From Streptomyces sp. NBC_01275 (lineage in GTDB: Bacteria > Actinomycetota > Actinomycetes > Streptomycetales > Streptomycetaceae): DNA of 64,000 bases. Numbering within the stretch: position 1 is the first letter of the stretch; every line of letters begins with the position of its first letter. Of this stretch, positions 20,038 through 28,172 are shown piece by piece. A program made the position numbers and the translations under genes. The notes under the pieces are model-generated. The model was not told where the DNA came from, made no database searches, and was given only the letters and a program-made list of their open reading frames with translations. Location: NCBI RefSeq assembly GCF_026340655.1, contig NZ_JAPEOZ010000001.1, positions 8,432,001 through 8,496,000 of the forward strand. Reading direction: 5' to 3'.

Positions 20038-20811
20038 TCAGTCGAGGCCGCCGAGGACGTTCTGGTCCCAGTCGATCACCGAACCGGTGACCACGCCCGA
20101 CCGGTCGGACAGCAGGAAGACCACGAAGTCGGCGATCTCGTCCGGCTGGCCGAGCTTGCCCATCGGCAGCCGTGCGGCCGCCTGCTCCCGCCAGTCGTCC
20201 CCGGCGCCGTGGAACGCCTTCTGCGTGGCGTCCTCGCCCTCGGTCGCCGTCCAGCCGATGTTGAGGCCGTTGATCCGGACCCGGTCGAAGCGGTGGGCGT
20301 GCGCCGCGTTGCGGGTCAGCCCGATCAGCCCGGCCTTGGCGGCCACGTAAGGGGCGAGGAAGGGCTGCCCGCCGTGCGCCGAGGAGGTGATGATGTTGAC
20401 GACCGTCCCGGGCTCCTCCCGGGCCACCATGTCCGCGACCACCGCCTGCATCGCGAAGAACGGCGCCTTGAGGTTGATCGCGATGTGCTCGTCGAACAGC
20501 TCGGGCGTGGTGTCCAGCAGGGTGCCGCGCGAGGTCAGCCCCGCCGAGTTCACCAGGCAGTCGACCCGGCCGTACGCGGCCACGACCTCGGCGACCGCCG
20601 CCTTCGTCTGCTCGGCGTCCGCGAGGTCGGCGCGGACGAACGTCGCCTTGCCGCCCGCCGCCGTCAGCTCCGCCACCAGCGCGTCGCCCGGTTCCGCCCG
20701 GCGCCCGGTGACGGCGACGACCGCGCCCTCACGGACCGCGGCCCGGGCGATCGCGGCGCCGACGCCCTGGCTGCCGCCGTTGACGAGGACGACCTTGTCG
20801 TCGAGTCCCAT
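20038..20811 (-). CDS. SDR-family oxidoreductase
   Basis: The 257-residue protein has VLVNGGSQGVGAAIARA (cofactor loop), VNSAGLTSRG, the catalytic Ser in NIITSSAHGG and YVAAKAGLIG. An Arg pair in TGRRAE after the second strand suggests NADP preference. It lies between the PhyH-like gene (16 bases upstream) and the Gfo/Idh gene, in one operon. It probably oxidises or reduces a hydroxyl on the same sugar-like or hydroxylated substrate; the substrate is unknown. Confidence 0.88.
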   Translation of the reverse strand: MGLDDKVVLVNGGSQGVGAAIARAAVREGAVVAVTGRRAEPGDALVAELTAAGGKATFVRADLADAEQTKAAVAEVVAAYGRVDCLVNSAGLTSRGTLLDTTPELFDEHIAINLKAPFFAMQAVVADMVAREEPGTVVNIITSSAHGGQPFLAPYVAAKAGLIGLTRNAAHAHRFDRVRINGLNIGWTATEGEDATQKAFHGAGDDWREQAAARLPMGKLGQPDEIADFVVFLLSDRSGVVTGSVIDWDQNVLGGLD

Positions 20812-20826
20812 GATGTTCCTGCCCTT

Positions 20827-22005
20827 TCAGGTGGCGCGGCGTTCGGCGCCGGCCCGCAGCTCTTCGCGGAGCGCCTGCGGGGTCCAGCCCTCGCGCAGCG
20901 CCTGTCGTACGACGTCCGCCTGGGAGGGCGGAGCCAGACCCTCGACCGGCGGATCCCGGTCGAGGTTGGTGGGGAACGGATAGCCCTCGGCGCTCGCGGC
21001 GACGACGTGCTCCAGCCACTCCTCGCCCACGCCCTGCGCCCGGCGGGCCAGCAGCACGGGGAAGACGGCGTTCGCCACCGCCTCCCGGTCCACGCTCTCC
21101 ATGGCCCGCCCGAACGCCGAGGACACCTGGAGCAGATTGGCCGTACGGCGCACGTCGGCGGTGCGGTTGGAGCCCGCGGCGTGGAAGACGGCCGGGTTGA
21201 AGAAGGCGGCGTCGCCCTTGCGCAGCGGCAGCTGGACGTGGTGCTTCTCGAAGTACGCCTGGAACTCGGGGAGCCGCCACGCCAGATACCCGGGCTCGTA
21301 CGTCTGCGAGTACGGCAGATACAGCGTGGGGCCGGACTCCACCGGCATGTCGCAGTGCGCGACCGCGCCCTGGAGAGTGAGCACGGGGGAGAGCCGGTGC
21401 ACGTGCGCCGGGTAGGCGGCGGCCGTCTCGTTGGAGAGGAAGCCGAGGTGGTAGTCACGGTGCACGCTCTGCGCCGTACCGCCCGGGTTGACCACGTTGA
21501 CCTGCGAGGTGATCTGGTAGCCGGGGCCCAGCCAGGCGCGGGAGACCAGGGCCAGCATGTCGTTGGCGTAGTAGTCGGCGAACGCCTCCGGGTCGTACAG
21601 GGCCGCCTTCTCCAGGGCGTTCCAGACGCGGTCGTTGGCGCCCGGGCGGGCGAAGTGGTCGCCGGCGCTGTGGCCCGAGGCGTGCTGCTCGGCGATCAGC
21701 GCGTCGAAGACGGCGGTGGCCCGGTCGACGACCGCCGGGTCGGGGAACGCGCCGCGCAGGACCACGATCCCGGGCCCGTCGGCGAAGGCGCGCACCAGTT
21801 CGGCCCGTACCGCGCGGCCGGCTCCGGCGGCTTCGACGGCGCGCAGTCGCTCGCTGTCGTAGACGAGGACGTTGCCCTCGACCGACGCGGCGTGCGGGTA
21901 GTCGGCGAGGTGCGTGGTGCGCTCGACGAGGGGGCGGAAGGCGTCGAGGTCGCAGTCCTGTTCGCTCAGCCATGCGGCATGGCTCTGGACGGGGGTGAAG
22001 GACAT
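20827..22005 (-). CDS. Phytanoyl-CoA dioxygenase (PhyH) family protein
   Basis: A 392-residue Fe(II)/2-oxoglutarate oxygenase of the PhyH type. The metal triad is visible as HRDYHLGF (His-x-Asp) and, near residue 275, NPAVFHAAGSNRT with the distal His and the Arg that holds 2-oxoglutarate. YLPYSQTYEPGYLAW lies between them. Such enzymes hydroxylate many small molecules. It is the first gene of the three-gene minus-strand operon and faces the LacI gene across a 106-base gap. Confidence 0.85.
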   Translation of the reverse strand: MSFTPVQSHAAWLSEQDCDLDAFRPLVERTTHLADYPHAASVEGNVLVYDSERLRAVEAAGAGRAVRAELVRAFADGPGIVVLRGAFPDPAVVDRATAVFDALIAEQHASGHSAGDHFARPGANDRVWNALEKAALYDPEAFADYYANDMLALVSRAWLGPGYQITSQVNVVNPGGTAQSVHRDYHLGFLSNETAAAYPAHVHRLSPVLTLQGAVAHCDMPVESGPTLYLPYSQTYEPGYLAWRLPEFQAYFEKHHVQLPLRKGDAAFFNPAVFHAAGSNRTADVRRTANLLQVSSAFGRAMESVDREAVANAVFPVLLARRAQGVGEEWLEHVVAASAEGYPFPTNLDRDPPVEGLAPPSQADVVRQALREGWTPQALREELRAGAERRAT

Positions 22006-22047
22006 CGTCGTCCCTTCGGTGACAGCGGCGGCTCAGTGCTGCCATTG

Positions 22048-22059
22048 TTGTCAGTACAA
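22048..22059. promoter_or_regulatory. Possible LacI-type operator
   Basis: The small dyad TTGT-CAGT-ACAA sits between the divergent PhyH and LacI genes. It is short, so support is weak; it is listed because this is the only dyad I see in the gap. Confidence 0.35.
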
Positions 22060-22111
22060 ACCCCTCGAACAACCAGCAGGCAGCCGTCAAAAACCCCTCA
22101 AGGAGCCGTCC

Positions 22112-23146
22112 GTGGGCCACCCCTTCCCGATCCGTGAGATCGCACGTCAGGCGGGTCTCAGCGAGGCCACCGTGGACCGGGTCCTCAACGGCAGGGGAGG
22201 GGTGCGCGAGTCCACCGCGCAGGAGGTGCAGCGGGCCATCGCCGACCTGGACCGGCAGCGCACCCAGGTCCGGCTCGTCGGCCGCACCTTCATGGTCGAC
22301 ATCGTGATGCAGGCGCCGGAGCGCTTCACCACCGCCGTCCGCGCCGCCCTGGAGGCCGAGCTGCCCGCCCTGCATCCGGCCGTGCTGCGCTCCCGCTTCC
22401 ACTTCCGGGAGACCGGGCCGGTCCAGGAGCAGGTCAGGACGCTGGACCTGATAGCGCGGCGCGGCTCGCAGGGGGTGATCCTGAAGGCGCCCGACGTCCC
22501 CGAGATCACCGCCGCCGTGGGCCGCCTGGTGGCCGCCGGCATCCCGGTCGTCACCCTCGTCACCGACCTGCCCGCCAGCGCCCGCCTCGCCTATGTCGGC
22601 ACCGACAACCGGGCCGCCGGCGCCACGGCCGCGTACCTCATGGGGCAGTGGCTCGGGGACCGTCCCGGCAATGTGCTCACCAGCCTCAGCAGCGGCTTCT
22701 TCCGCAACGAGGAGGAGCGCGAGATGGGCTTCCGCAGCGTGATGCGGGCCCAGCATCCGCAGCGCACGCTCGTCGAGATCGCCGAGGGCCAGGGCCTGGA
22801 CGCCACCCAGTACGACGCCGTGCGGGCCGCGCTCGCCCGCGACCCGCGCATCCGCGCCGTCTACTCCATCGGCGGCGGCAACATCGCCACCCTGCGCGCC
22901 TTCGCCGACCTGGGCCGCGAGTGCGCGGTGTTCGTCGCGCACGACCTCGACCACGACAACACCCGGCTGCTGCGCGAGCACCGGCTGTCCGCCGTCCTCC
23001 ACCACGACCTGCGGCACGACATGCGCGAGGCCTGCCACACGGTGATGCGGGCGCACGGCGCGCTGCCGCCCGCCGGGCCCACCCTGCCGTCGGCGACCCA
23101 GGTGGTCACCCCGTACAACCTGCCGCCGCGGGCGACGGCCGGCTGA
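22112..23146 (+). CDS. LacI-family transcriptional regulator
   Basis: The 344-residue regulator starts with GTG at 22112 after AAGGAG. The helix-turn-helix is IREIARQAGLSEATVDRVLNG with the hinge helix following. The sugar-binding domain runs to the end, with VILKAPDVPEI and SIGGGNIATLRAF as the strands around the ligand cleft. It is divergent from the PhyH/SDR/Gfo-Idh operon and is the likely controller of it. The ligand-binding domain is closest in character to ribose/xylose-type binding proteins. Confidence 0.9.
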   Translation: MGHPFPIREIARQAGLSEATVDRVLNGRGGVRESTAQEVQRAIADLDRQRTQVRLVGRTFMVDIVMQAPERFTTAVRAALEAELPALHPAVLRSRFHFRETGPVQEQVRTLDLIARRGSQGVILKAPDVPEITAAVGRLVAAGIPVVTLVTDLPASARLAYVGTDNRAAGATAAYLMGQWLGDRPGNVLTSLSSGFFRNEEEREMGFRSVMRAQHPQRTLVEIAEGQGLDATQYDAVRAALARDPRIRAVYSIGGGNIATLRAFADLGRECAVFVAHDLDHDNTRLLREHRLSAVLHHDLRHDMREACHTVMRAHGALPPAGPTLPSATQVVTPYNLPPRATAG

Positions 23147-23153
23147 TCCGGCC

Positions 23154-23801
23154 TCACACCGAAGCGGCCGTCCGGGCGGCGCTGCGGTGGACGCTGACGC
23201 CCAGGGCCAGCAGCCAGTAGCTGAGGATCGCCCCCATCAGCGCGGTCGTGCCCCAGCCGTTCGCCGCGTAGAAGAACGCGGGGTCGTTGCCGAAGAACAG
23301 CGACGGCACGAAGGCCAGGTTGACCGCCGCCAGGACGTACGCCGACCGGCCGGTCCAGCGCGGCAGCAGGCGGGTGCGGGCGACGGCGTACCCGAACGAG
23401 GTCAGGAAGAGCGCCAGCATCAGACGGGAGATCGACCCGTAGAGGACGTAGGTGCCGCTGACGTCGATCGTCGGGTCGATCGGACGGTCCACGGCGATGA
23501 CCGCGCCGGCCTCCAGACCGCTGGAGACCAGGGTGACCGTCGCGTAGACGAGCCCCGTCGCGAAGGCCAGCGAGCCGACCCACTCATGGGCGGGGTCGAC
23601 GCGCTTGACCAGTTCCCGGAAGGCCGTCACGAACACCACCAGGAACGCCAGCGCGACGATCCCGACCAGCAGCCGGGACAGCACGTTCACGTCCGGCGGC
23701 GGGCCCGAGTAGACGAAGTACAGCGGCACTTCGACGATGAGGGCGGCCGCGGCGGCGATGCCCGCGAGGCCGGTCAGACGGCGGGCGAGGATTTCGGACA
23801 T
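23154..23801 (-). CDS. DUF4386-like integral membrane protein
   Basis: The 215-residue protein has about six hydrophobic helices, beginning LTGLAGIAAAAALIVEVPLYF. A central loop carries VDRPIDPTIDVSGTYVLYG. The layout fits the DUF4386 family, whose role is unknown. The ATG at 23801 is preceded by GGGGACT. It ends 7 bases from the stop of the LacI gene on the other strand. Confidence 0.7.
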   Translation of the reverse strand: MSEILARRLTGLAGIAAAAALIVEVPLYFVYSGPPPDVNVLSRLLVGIVALAFLVVFVTAFRELVKRVDPAHEWVGSLAFATGLVYATVTLVSSGLEAGAVIAVDRPIDPTIDVSGTYVLYGSISRLMLALFLTSFGYAVARTRLLPRWTGRSAYVLAAVNLAFVPSLFFGNDPAFFYAANGWGTTALMGAILSYWLLALGVSVHRSAARTAASV

Positions 23802-23934
23802 GGAGTCCCCCGGGTTCTCGGTGCGGCGGATACCGCGCCGGCGCACTCGCGCCGACCCCTGAAGCCTGCCGTTCCGGGGGCTCGAAGTCCCTGGGCCTGA
23901 GGACCGGAACCGGGGTGGTCCCAGCCCCCTGCCC

Positions 23935-25116
23935 CTACGGGTTCACGTCCACCCAGGAACCGCTCTGCGCGGAGCGCGCCATCGCCTCCAGCACGGTCGC
24001 GCTGTGCACCGCGTCCGCGAGCGTCGCCCCGTACGGCGTGCCCTCGGCGATCGACCGCAGAAAGCGGTACGCCTCCACGACCTTGAGGTCGTCGTAGCCC
24101 ATGGCGTTCGCGGCGCCGGGCTGGAAGGCGGCGAACTCGCCGTCGCCCGGGCCGACGTACACCGTGCTGACGGGCTGGTCCTGGTACGTCGTGCCGCGGC
24201 TGACGCCCAGCTCGTTCATCCGGCGGAAGTCCCAGAACACCGCGCCCCGGGTGCCGTGCACCTCGAAGCCGTAGTTGTTCTGCTCGCCGACCGAGACCCG
24301 GCACGCCTCCAGGACGCCCCGCGCGCCGGAGGCGAAGCGCAGCAGACAGTTGACGTAGTCCTCGTTCTCGACCGGGCCGAGCTCGCCGCCGGTGGCCAGG
24401 GTGTGGCCCGCGGTGGCGCCGGTGGGCCGGGCCCGCTCGGGCAGGAAGATCGCCGTGTCGGCCGTCAGGGAGGCGATGTCGCCGAGCAGGAAACGGGCCA
24501 GGTCCACGCCGTGCGAGGCCAGGTCGCCCAGTACCCCGCTGCCGCCGCGCTCCCGCTCGTAGCGCCAGGTCAGGGCGCCGTCCGGATGGGCCGCGTAGTC
24601 GCTGAACAGGCGGACGCGCACGTGGGTGACCGTGCCCAGCTCACCGGAGGCGATCAGGGCGCGGGCGGCTTCCACGGCGGGCGCGTTGCGGTAGTTGAAA
24701 CCGACCGCGCCCTGGACGCCGGCCTGCGCGACCGCGTCGGCCACCGCGCGCGCGTCCGCCGCCGTCAGGCCCACCGGCTTCTCGATCCAGATGTGCTTTC
24801 CGGCCTCGGCCATCGCGACGCCGATCTCGCGGTGCAGGAAGTTCGGCGCGGTGATGCTGACGGCCCGCACGCGCGGATCGGCGGCCACCTCGCGCCAGTC
24901 CCGGGCGGTGGCCGCGAACCCGAACTGCGCCGCGGCCTCCTCGGCCCGGCCGGGCACGTCCTCGGCGACCGTCACCAGCTCCGGGCGCAGGGCCAGCTGC
25001 GGATAGTGGTGCCGGACGCGGGCGTACGCCTGGGTGTGCACCCGGCCCATCCAGCCGAATCCGACGACGGCGACACCGAACGCGTCCCCCTCGGCATGCG
25101 CATCCACATCCACCAT
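23935..25116 (-). CDS. Gfo/Idh/MocA-family oxidoreductase
   Basis: The 393-residue NAD(P)-dependent dehydrogenase has VAVVGFGWMGRVHTQAYA (Rossmann loop), WIEKPVGLTAADA (catalytic Lys), and SGVLGDLASHGVDLARFLLG with the Asp/His pair. It is longer than the gene at 18978 and belongs to the group acting on sugars such as glucose, inositol or amino-sugar derivatives. The start at 25116 follows AGAGGGG. It is divergent from a LacI regulator, and two palindromes in the gap point to direct control. Confidence 0.88.
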   Translation of the reverse strand: MVDVDAHAEGDAFGVAVVGFGWMGRVHTQAYARVRHHYPQLALRPELVTVAEDVPGRAEEAAAQFGFAATARDWREVAADPRVRAVSITAPNFLHREIGVAMAEAGKHIWIEKPVGLTAADARAVADAVAQAGVQGAVGFNYRNAPAVEAARALIASGELGTVTHVRVRLFSDYAAHPDGALTWRYERERGGSGVLGDLASHGVDLARFLLGDIASLTADTAIFLPERARPTGATAGHTLATGGELGPVENEDYVNCLLRFASGARGVLEACRVSVGEQNNYGFEVHGTRGAVFWDFRRMNELGVSRGTTYQDQPVSTVYVGPGDGEFAAFQPGAANAMGYDDLKVVEAYRFLRSIAEGTPYGATLADAVHSATVLEAMARSAQSGSWVDVNP

Positions 25117-25129
25117 GACAGCCCCTCTT

Positions 25130-25141
25130 TGGACCGGTCCA
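25130..25141. promoter_or_regulatory. LacI-type operator 1
   Basis: The perfect palindrome TGGACCGGTCCA lies 14 bases upstream of the dehydrogenase ATG on the minus strand. The same half-site recurs at 25210-25223. Twin sites facing both genes fit repression by the adjacent LacI protein. Confidence 0.75.
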
Positions 25142-25209
25142 TAATCTGTCCAGGCCACCCTGAGCGGGGTTTCCACTGGTGTCAACCCTTTGACAAGCCG
25201 GAGGGCCGC

Positions 25210-25223
25210 ATGGAACGGTCCAT
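25210..25223. promoter_or_regulatory. LacI-type operator 2
   Basis: ATGGAACGGTCCAT is the same dyad as operator 1 with one mismatch. It ends 3 bases before the ATG of the LacI gene, so bound repressor would block its own expression. Centre-to-centre distance to operator 1 is about 81 bases, close to eight helical turns, which would allow looping. Confidence 0.7.
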
Positions 25224-25226
25224 GGC

Positions 25227-26228
25227 ATGAGACCGCCGACCATCCGTGACGTCGCCGACCGCGCCGGAGTGTCCAAGTCGCTGGTCTCCCTGGTGCTGCG
25301 CGGCTCCGAGCAGGTGCGCGCCGAGAAGCGGGAGGCCGTGCTGCGGGCCGTGCGCGAACTCGGCTACCGGACGAACGCAGCCGCGCGCAGCCTCAGCGAG
25401 CAGCGCACCCGCACGGTCGGCGTCCTCCTCAACGACCTGCGCAACCCCTGGTTCGTGGACCTCCTCGACGGCCTGAACCCGCTGCTGCACGACCACGGCC
25501 TGCACATGCTGCTGGCCGACGCCCGCCTCAACCGCCGCACCGGCCAGGACCCGGCCGGCCCCCTCCTGGACCTCCGGGTCGACGGCCTGGTCGTGGTCGG
25601 CACCCTGCCCGACCCGGCCGCGCTGGGCGCGGTCGCCGCCCGCATCCCGGTCGTCGTCGCGGGCGCCCGCGAGCCGGTCCCGGCCGGCGTCGACGTGGTC
25701 GCGGGCGACGACGAGCGGGGCGCGCGGCTGATCACCGAGCACCTCATCGGCCTCGGCCACCGCAGGATCGCGCACATCGCGGGCTACGGCGCGGTCGGCG
25801 AACTGCGCCGACGCAGCTTCGAGGCGACGATGCGGGCGCACGGGCTCGCCGACGGCGCCCTGGTGGAGCCCAGTGACATGACCGAGGAGGGCGGCTACCG
25901 CACCACCGTCCGGCTGCTCAGCCGCCCGGCGCGCCCCACCGCCGTGTTCGCCGTCAACGACATCGCCTCGGTCGGCGCGCTCTCGGCGGCCGAGGAACTG
26001 GGGCTGCGCGTCCCCCGGGACCTGTCCGTCACCGGCTACGACAACACGAGCATCTCCCGGCTGCGCCATGTCTGGCTCACCACCGTCGACAACGCCGGTC
26101 ACGAGGTCGGCCGGCGCGCGGCCCGCTGCCTCCTCGACCGCTTCGACACGCCCGGCCTGCCGGGCCGCGTCCACCTCGCCGCGCCCGCGCTGGAGATCCG
26201 GGGCACCACGGCCGCCGTCACAGACTGA
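25227..26228 (+). CDS. LacI-family transcriptional regulator
   Basis: The 333-residue repressor has TIRDVADRAGVSKSLVSLVL as the helix-turn-helix and NAAARSLSEQRTRTVGVLL as the hinge. The sugar-binding core ends with SVTGYDNTSISRLRH and TTVDNAGHEVGRRAARCLL. The start at 25227 has only a distant GGAGG (25200-25204), so translation may be leaderless or weak. It is divergent from the Gfo/Idh gene and flanked by two copies of its likely operator. The last 11 bases overlap the end of the convergent cupin gene. Confidence 0.9.
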   Translation: MRPPTIRDVADRAGVSKSLVSLVLRGSEQVRAEKREAVLRAVRELGYRTNAAARSLSEQRTRTVGVLLNDLRNPWFVDLLDGLNPLLHDHGLHMLLADARLNRRTGQDPAGPLLDLRVDGLVVVGTLPDPAALGAVAARIPVVVAGAREPVPAGVDVVAGDDERGARLITEHLIGLGHRRIAHIAGYGAVGELRRRSFEATMRAHGLADGALVEPSDMTEEGGYRTTVRLLSRPARPTAVFAVNDIASVGALSAAEELGLRVPRDLSVTGYDNTSISRLRHVWLTTVDNAGHEVGRRAARCLLDRFDTPGLPGRVHLAAPALEIRGTTAAVTD

Positions 26229-26562
26229 TCGCGTACGCCTTGCGCAGCGTCTCGTGCACCGTCCACGTCGTACGGTCGCCCGCGCGCAGCACGGCCAGGT
26301 CGCCGGGGCCGACCCGTAGGGTCTCGCCGCCCTCGACCTCGATCGTGGCCGACCCGCTGATCACCACGAACAGCTCGTCCGCCTCGGTGTCGGTGACGAC
26401 GCCCGGCGTGATCTGCCAGATCCCGCGGATCTGCGTGCCGTCCGCCGACTCCCACACCACCTTCCCGGTCACCTCGGGCGTCCCGGAGACGATCTGCCCC
26501 GGGTCGAGCGGATCGGGCTCGAGGTCGGCGTCGGGGATGTGGAGAACGAAGCTGTGGGTCAT
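26218..26562 (-). CDS. Cupin-domain protein
   Basis: The 114-residue single cupin belongs to the family with GIWQITPGVVTDTEADELFVV and GSATIEVEGGETLRVGPGDL. In that group the metal ligands are replaced or reduced; only Glu residues are seen in the first motif here, so it may not bind a metal. It overlaps the LacI gene tail-to-tail. Function unknown; such proteins often bind or isomerise a small sugar-like ligand. Confidence 0.75.
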   Translation of the reverse strand: MTHSFVLHIPDADLEPDPLDPGQIVSGTPEVTGKVVWESADGTQIRGIWQITPGVVTDTEADELFVVISGSATIEVEGGETLRVGPGDLAVLRAGDRTTWTVHETLRKAYAISL

Positions 26563-26684
26563 GGACCGACCCTAGCGACAGCGTCCGCCGCCCGGCCGCC
26601 GACAGAGTGTGGCGGATCGGCCCAGGCGGGAGGACACTTCGTCGCGACTGGCGGGCGGGGCGGGGCCGGGTGATCGTGGAGGGC

Positions 26685-27197
26685 ATGGCGCAGTCCACGG
26701 CGGCGGCCCACCCGCAGCGTCCGCACGACACCCGCGAGGCGCTCCTCTTCGGCGGCGTCTACGGCGCGGTCCTGGCGAGCTCGATGGTCGCCGCGCTCAC
26801 CCAGTACGGGCACACTTCCCGAGACAGCCGCCGCTACGACGCCGTCTGGCTGGTGGTGACCGCCCTCGCCTCCGCGCTCGCGCACGGCTACGCCCACTAC
26901 ATCGCCGAGCGCGCCCCGCACCGCCGCGGGGACGCGCTGCGCACCCTCGCCCTGGAGTGGCCGCTGGTCGCGGCCGTCCTGCCCACCGTCGCGATCCTCG
27001 CGGGCGCGGGCTGGGGCTGGTGGCCGGCGAACGGGGTGGAGTACCCGGCGTTCGCCCTCAACATCGCCCTGCTGTTCACCCTGGGCCTGGTCACGGCCCG
27101 CTGGTCGCATCGCGCGTGGCCGGTCGCGGTGCTGATCGGCGCGGTGGACGCACTGCTCGGCGTGATCGTGGTCGTGGCGAACGCGCTCATCAAATAG
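26685..27197 (+). CDS. Five-helix membrane protein of unknown function
   Basis: The 170-residue protein starts after GGAGGGC. Hydrophobic helices include FGGVYGAVLASSMVAALTQ, LVVTALASALAHGYAHYIAE, LEWPLVAAVLPTVAILAGAG, ALNIALLFTLGLVTARW and VAVLIGAVDALLGVIVVVAN. It ends NALIK, and the DNA of those last codons resembles the repeat array that follows. The family is not recognised beyond being a small actinobacterial membrane protein. Confidence 0.6.
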   Translation: MAQSTAAAHPQRPHDTREALLFGGVYGAVLASSMVAALTQYGHTSRDSRRYDAVWLVVTALASALAHGYAHYIAERAPHRRGDALRTLALEWPLVAAVLPTVAILAGAGWGWWPANGVEYPAFALNIALLFTLGLVTARWSHRAWPVAVLIGAVDALLGVIVVVANALIK

Positions 27198-27214
27198 ACG
27201 CGTCCATCAAGTCA

Positions 27215-27282
27215 GACGCGCTCGTCGAACAGACGCGCTCGTCGAACAGACGCGCTCGTCGAACAGACGCGCTCGTCGAACA
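27215..27282. repeat. 17-bp tandem repeat, four perfect copies
   Basis: The unit GACGCGCTCGTCGAACA occurs four times without a change (27215, 27232, 27249, 27266). An 18-base relative (27197-27214) and the 17 bases that end the preceding gene (27180-27196) have the same pattern, so the array appears to have grown from the gene end. The stretch 27198-28172 has no intact gene; it holds this array, two gene remnants and the next promoter. Confidence 0.92.
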
Positions 27283-27356
27283 GACGACGGACGCCGGGTG
27301 ACGAGGCGGGCGGACACGGGTGCGATCGTGGCGCCGCGCGAGGCTCCCCGTGGCGG

Positions 27357-27643
27357 GTGGAACGACCCCCGGTCCGGTCGGCGCGCTGCTGACGGCGACG
27401 GGACGGCACCCGTACCGTCCCGCCCATATCCACTTCATCGCCTCCGCCGCCGGCCACGCCCCGGTGACCACGCACATCTTCGTGGCGGGCGGCGACTTCC
27501 TCGACTCCGACGCCGTGTTCGCCGTGAAGCAGAGCCTCGTCCAGGACTTCACCCCGGTCGACGACCCGGCCCTGGCCCGGCAGTTCGGGGTGCCGAACCC
27601 GTTTCGGCACGCCCGCTTCGACCTGGTCCTGCAGCCGGTCTAG
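27357..27643 (+). pseudogene. Remnant of an intradiol (hydroxyquinol/catechol-type) ring-cleavage dioxygenase
   Basis: The last 95 codons match the C-terminal third of intradiol dioxygenases: PGPVGALLTATGRHPYRPAHIHF includes the RPAHIH motif with two Fe(III) His ligands, then VTTHIFVAGG and DSDAVFAVKQSLVQDF. The N-terminal two thirds, including both Tyr ligands, are absent and the upstream frame is unrelated. Intact hydroxyquinol 1,2-dioxygenases are about 280-300 residues. The fragment has no start signal of its own. It converges on another remnant and suggests a deletion in an aromatic-degradation locus. Confidence 0.75.
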
Positions 27644-28090
27644 AGCGTCCCGGAGCTAGGCCCGGCGGTCCGGTGGCCGGACGGGATGGGGGCGCCCGCC
27701 CAGTCGCAGGCGTCGTCGGCGGTCTTGCCCTTCGGGGTGTACGCGACGTGGTTCGCGGCGTCGTCCCGGTCGCCCGTGCCGCCTTCACGATCTTCAGCCG
27801 AGCCGGAGACAGCGCTGCCGGTACGTCGGCGTGGGCAGCCGCGGCTCGAAGCGGATCTGCGGGGCGATGACGCCGGATACCTTGCAGTGCTTCTACGCGT
27901 TGCTCGCGCTCTTGGCCACGACGGCCGTGGCGGTGATGCTGGTCGCTGCGTCGTCGAGGCGGCCGAAGTCCTGGGCGGCGAGCTGGGCGCAGGGCAGGGT
28001 GGGGGCGGTGACGGGGAGGTCGCGGCCGGCCGAGGTGGGGGAGGGACCGAGCGGCGCCGCCACGGGAACGCAGCGCCGCCGACGTTCGCA
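27640..28090 (-). pseudogene. Remnant of a tannase/feruloyl-esterase family protein
   Basis: Read on the minus strand, one frame gives TLPCAQLAAQDFGRLDDAAT and ITATAVV, the N-terminal mature region of the tannase/feruloyl esterase family. After an in-frame TAG near 27896 it continues HCKVSGVIAPQIRFEPRLPT, which is also family-like, and then stops. A different frame nearer 27700 gives GDRDDAANHVAYTP, like the C-terminal end of such enzymes. The catalytic GCSNGG-type region is missing. I read it as a gene inactivated by a stop and a large internal deletion. The boundaries are approximate. Confidence 0.6.
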
Positions 28091-28103
28091 GGCAATACGG
28101 CGG

Positions 28104-28142
28104 ACAAAATTGTTGACAATCTTGTTTGGCTAGATTTAGGTT
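28104..28142 (+). promoter_or_regulatory. Autoregulated promoter of the GntR gene
   Basis: A 22-bp palindrome (28104-28125) has core ATTGTTGACAAT and outer arms ACAA and TTGT. The core contains TTGACA (28113-28118), and TAGGTT follows after 18 bases (28137-28142), a very good Streptomyces sigma-70 promoter. The palindrome therefore covers the -35 region. The core recurs upstream of the transporter gene at 32642. Confidence 0.8.
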
Positions 28143-28172
28143 CGACAGGCACTCACTCAGGGAGGGCAAACG

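Noticed and set aside
27215..27282. CRISPR-like array
   Set aside because: The units are directly adjacent with no spacers, are only 17 bases long, and no cas gene is present. It is a simple tandem repeat.
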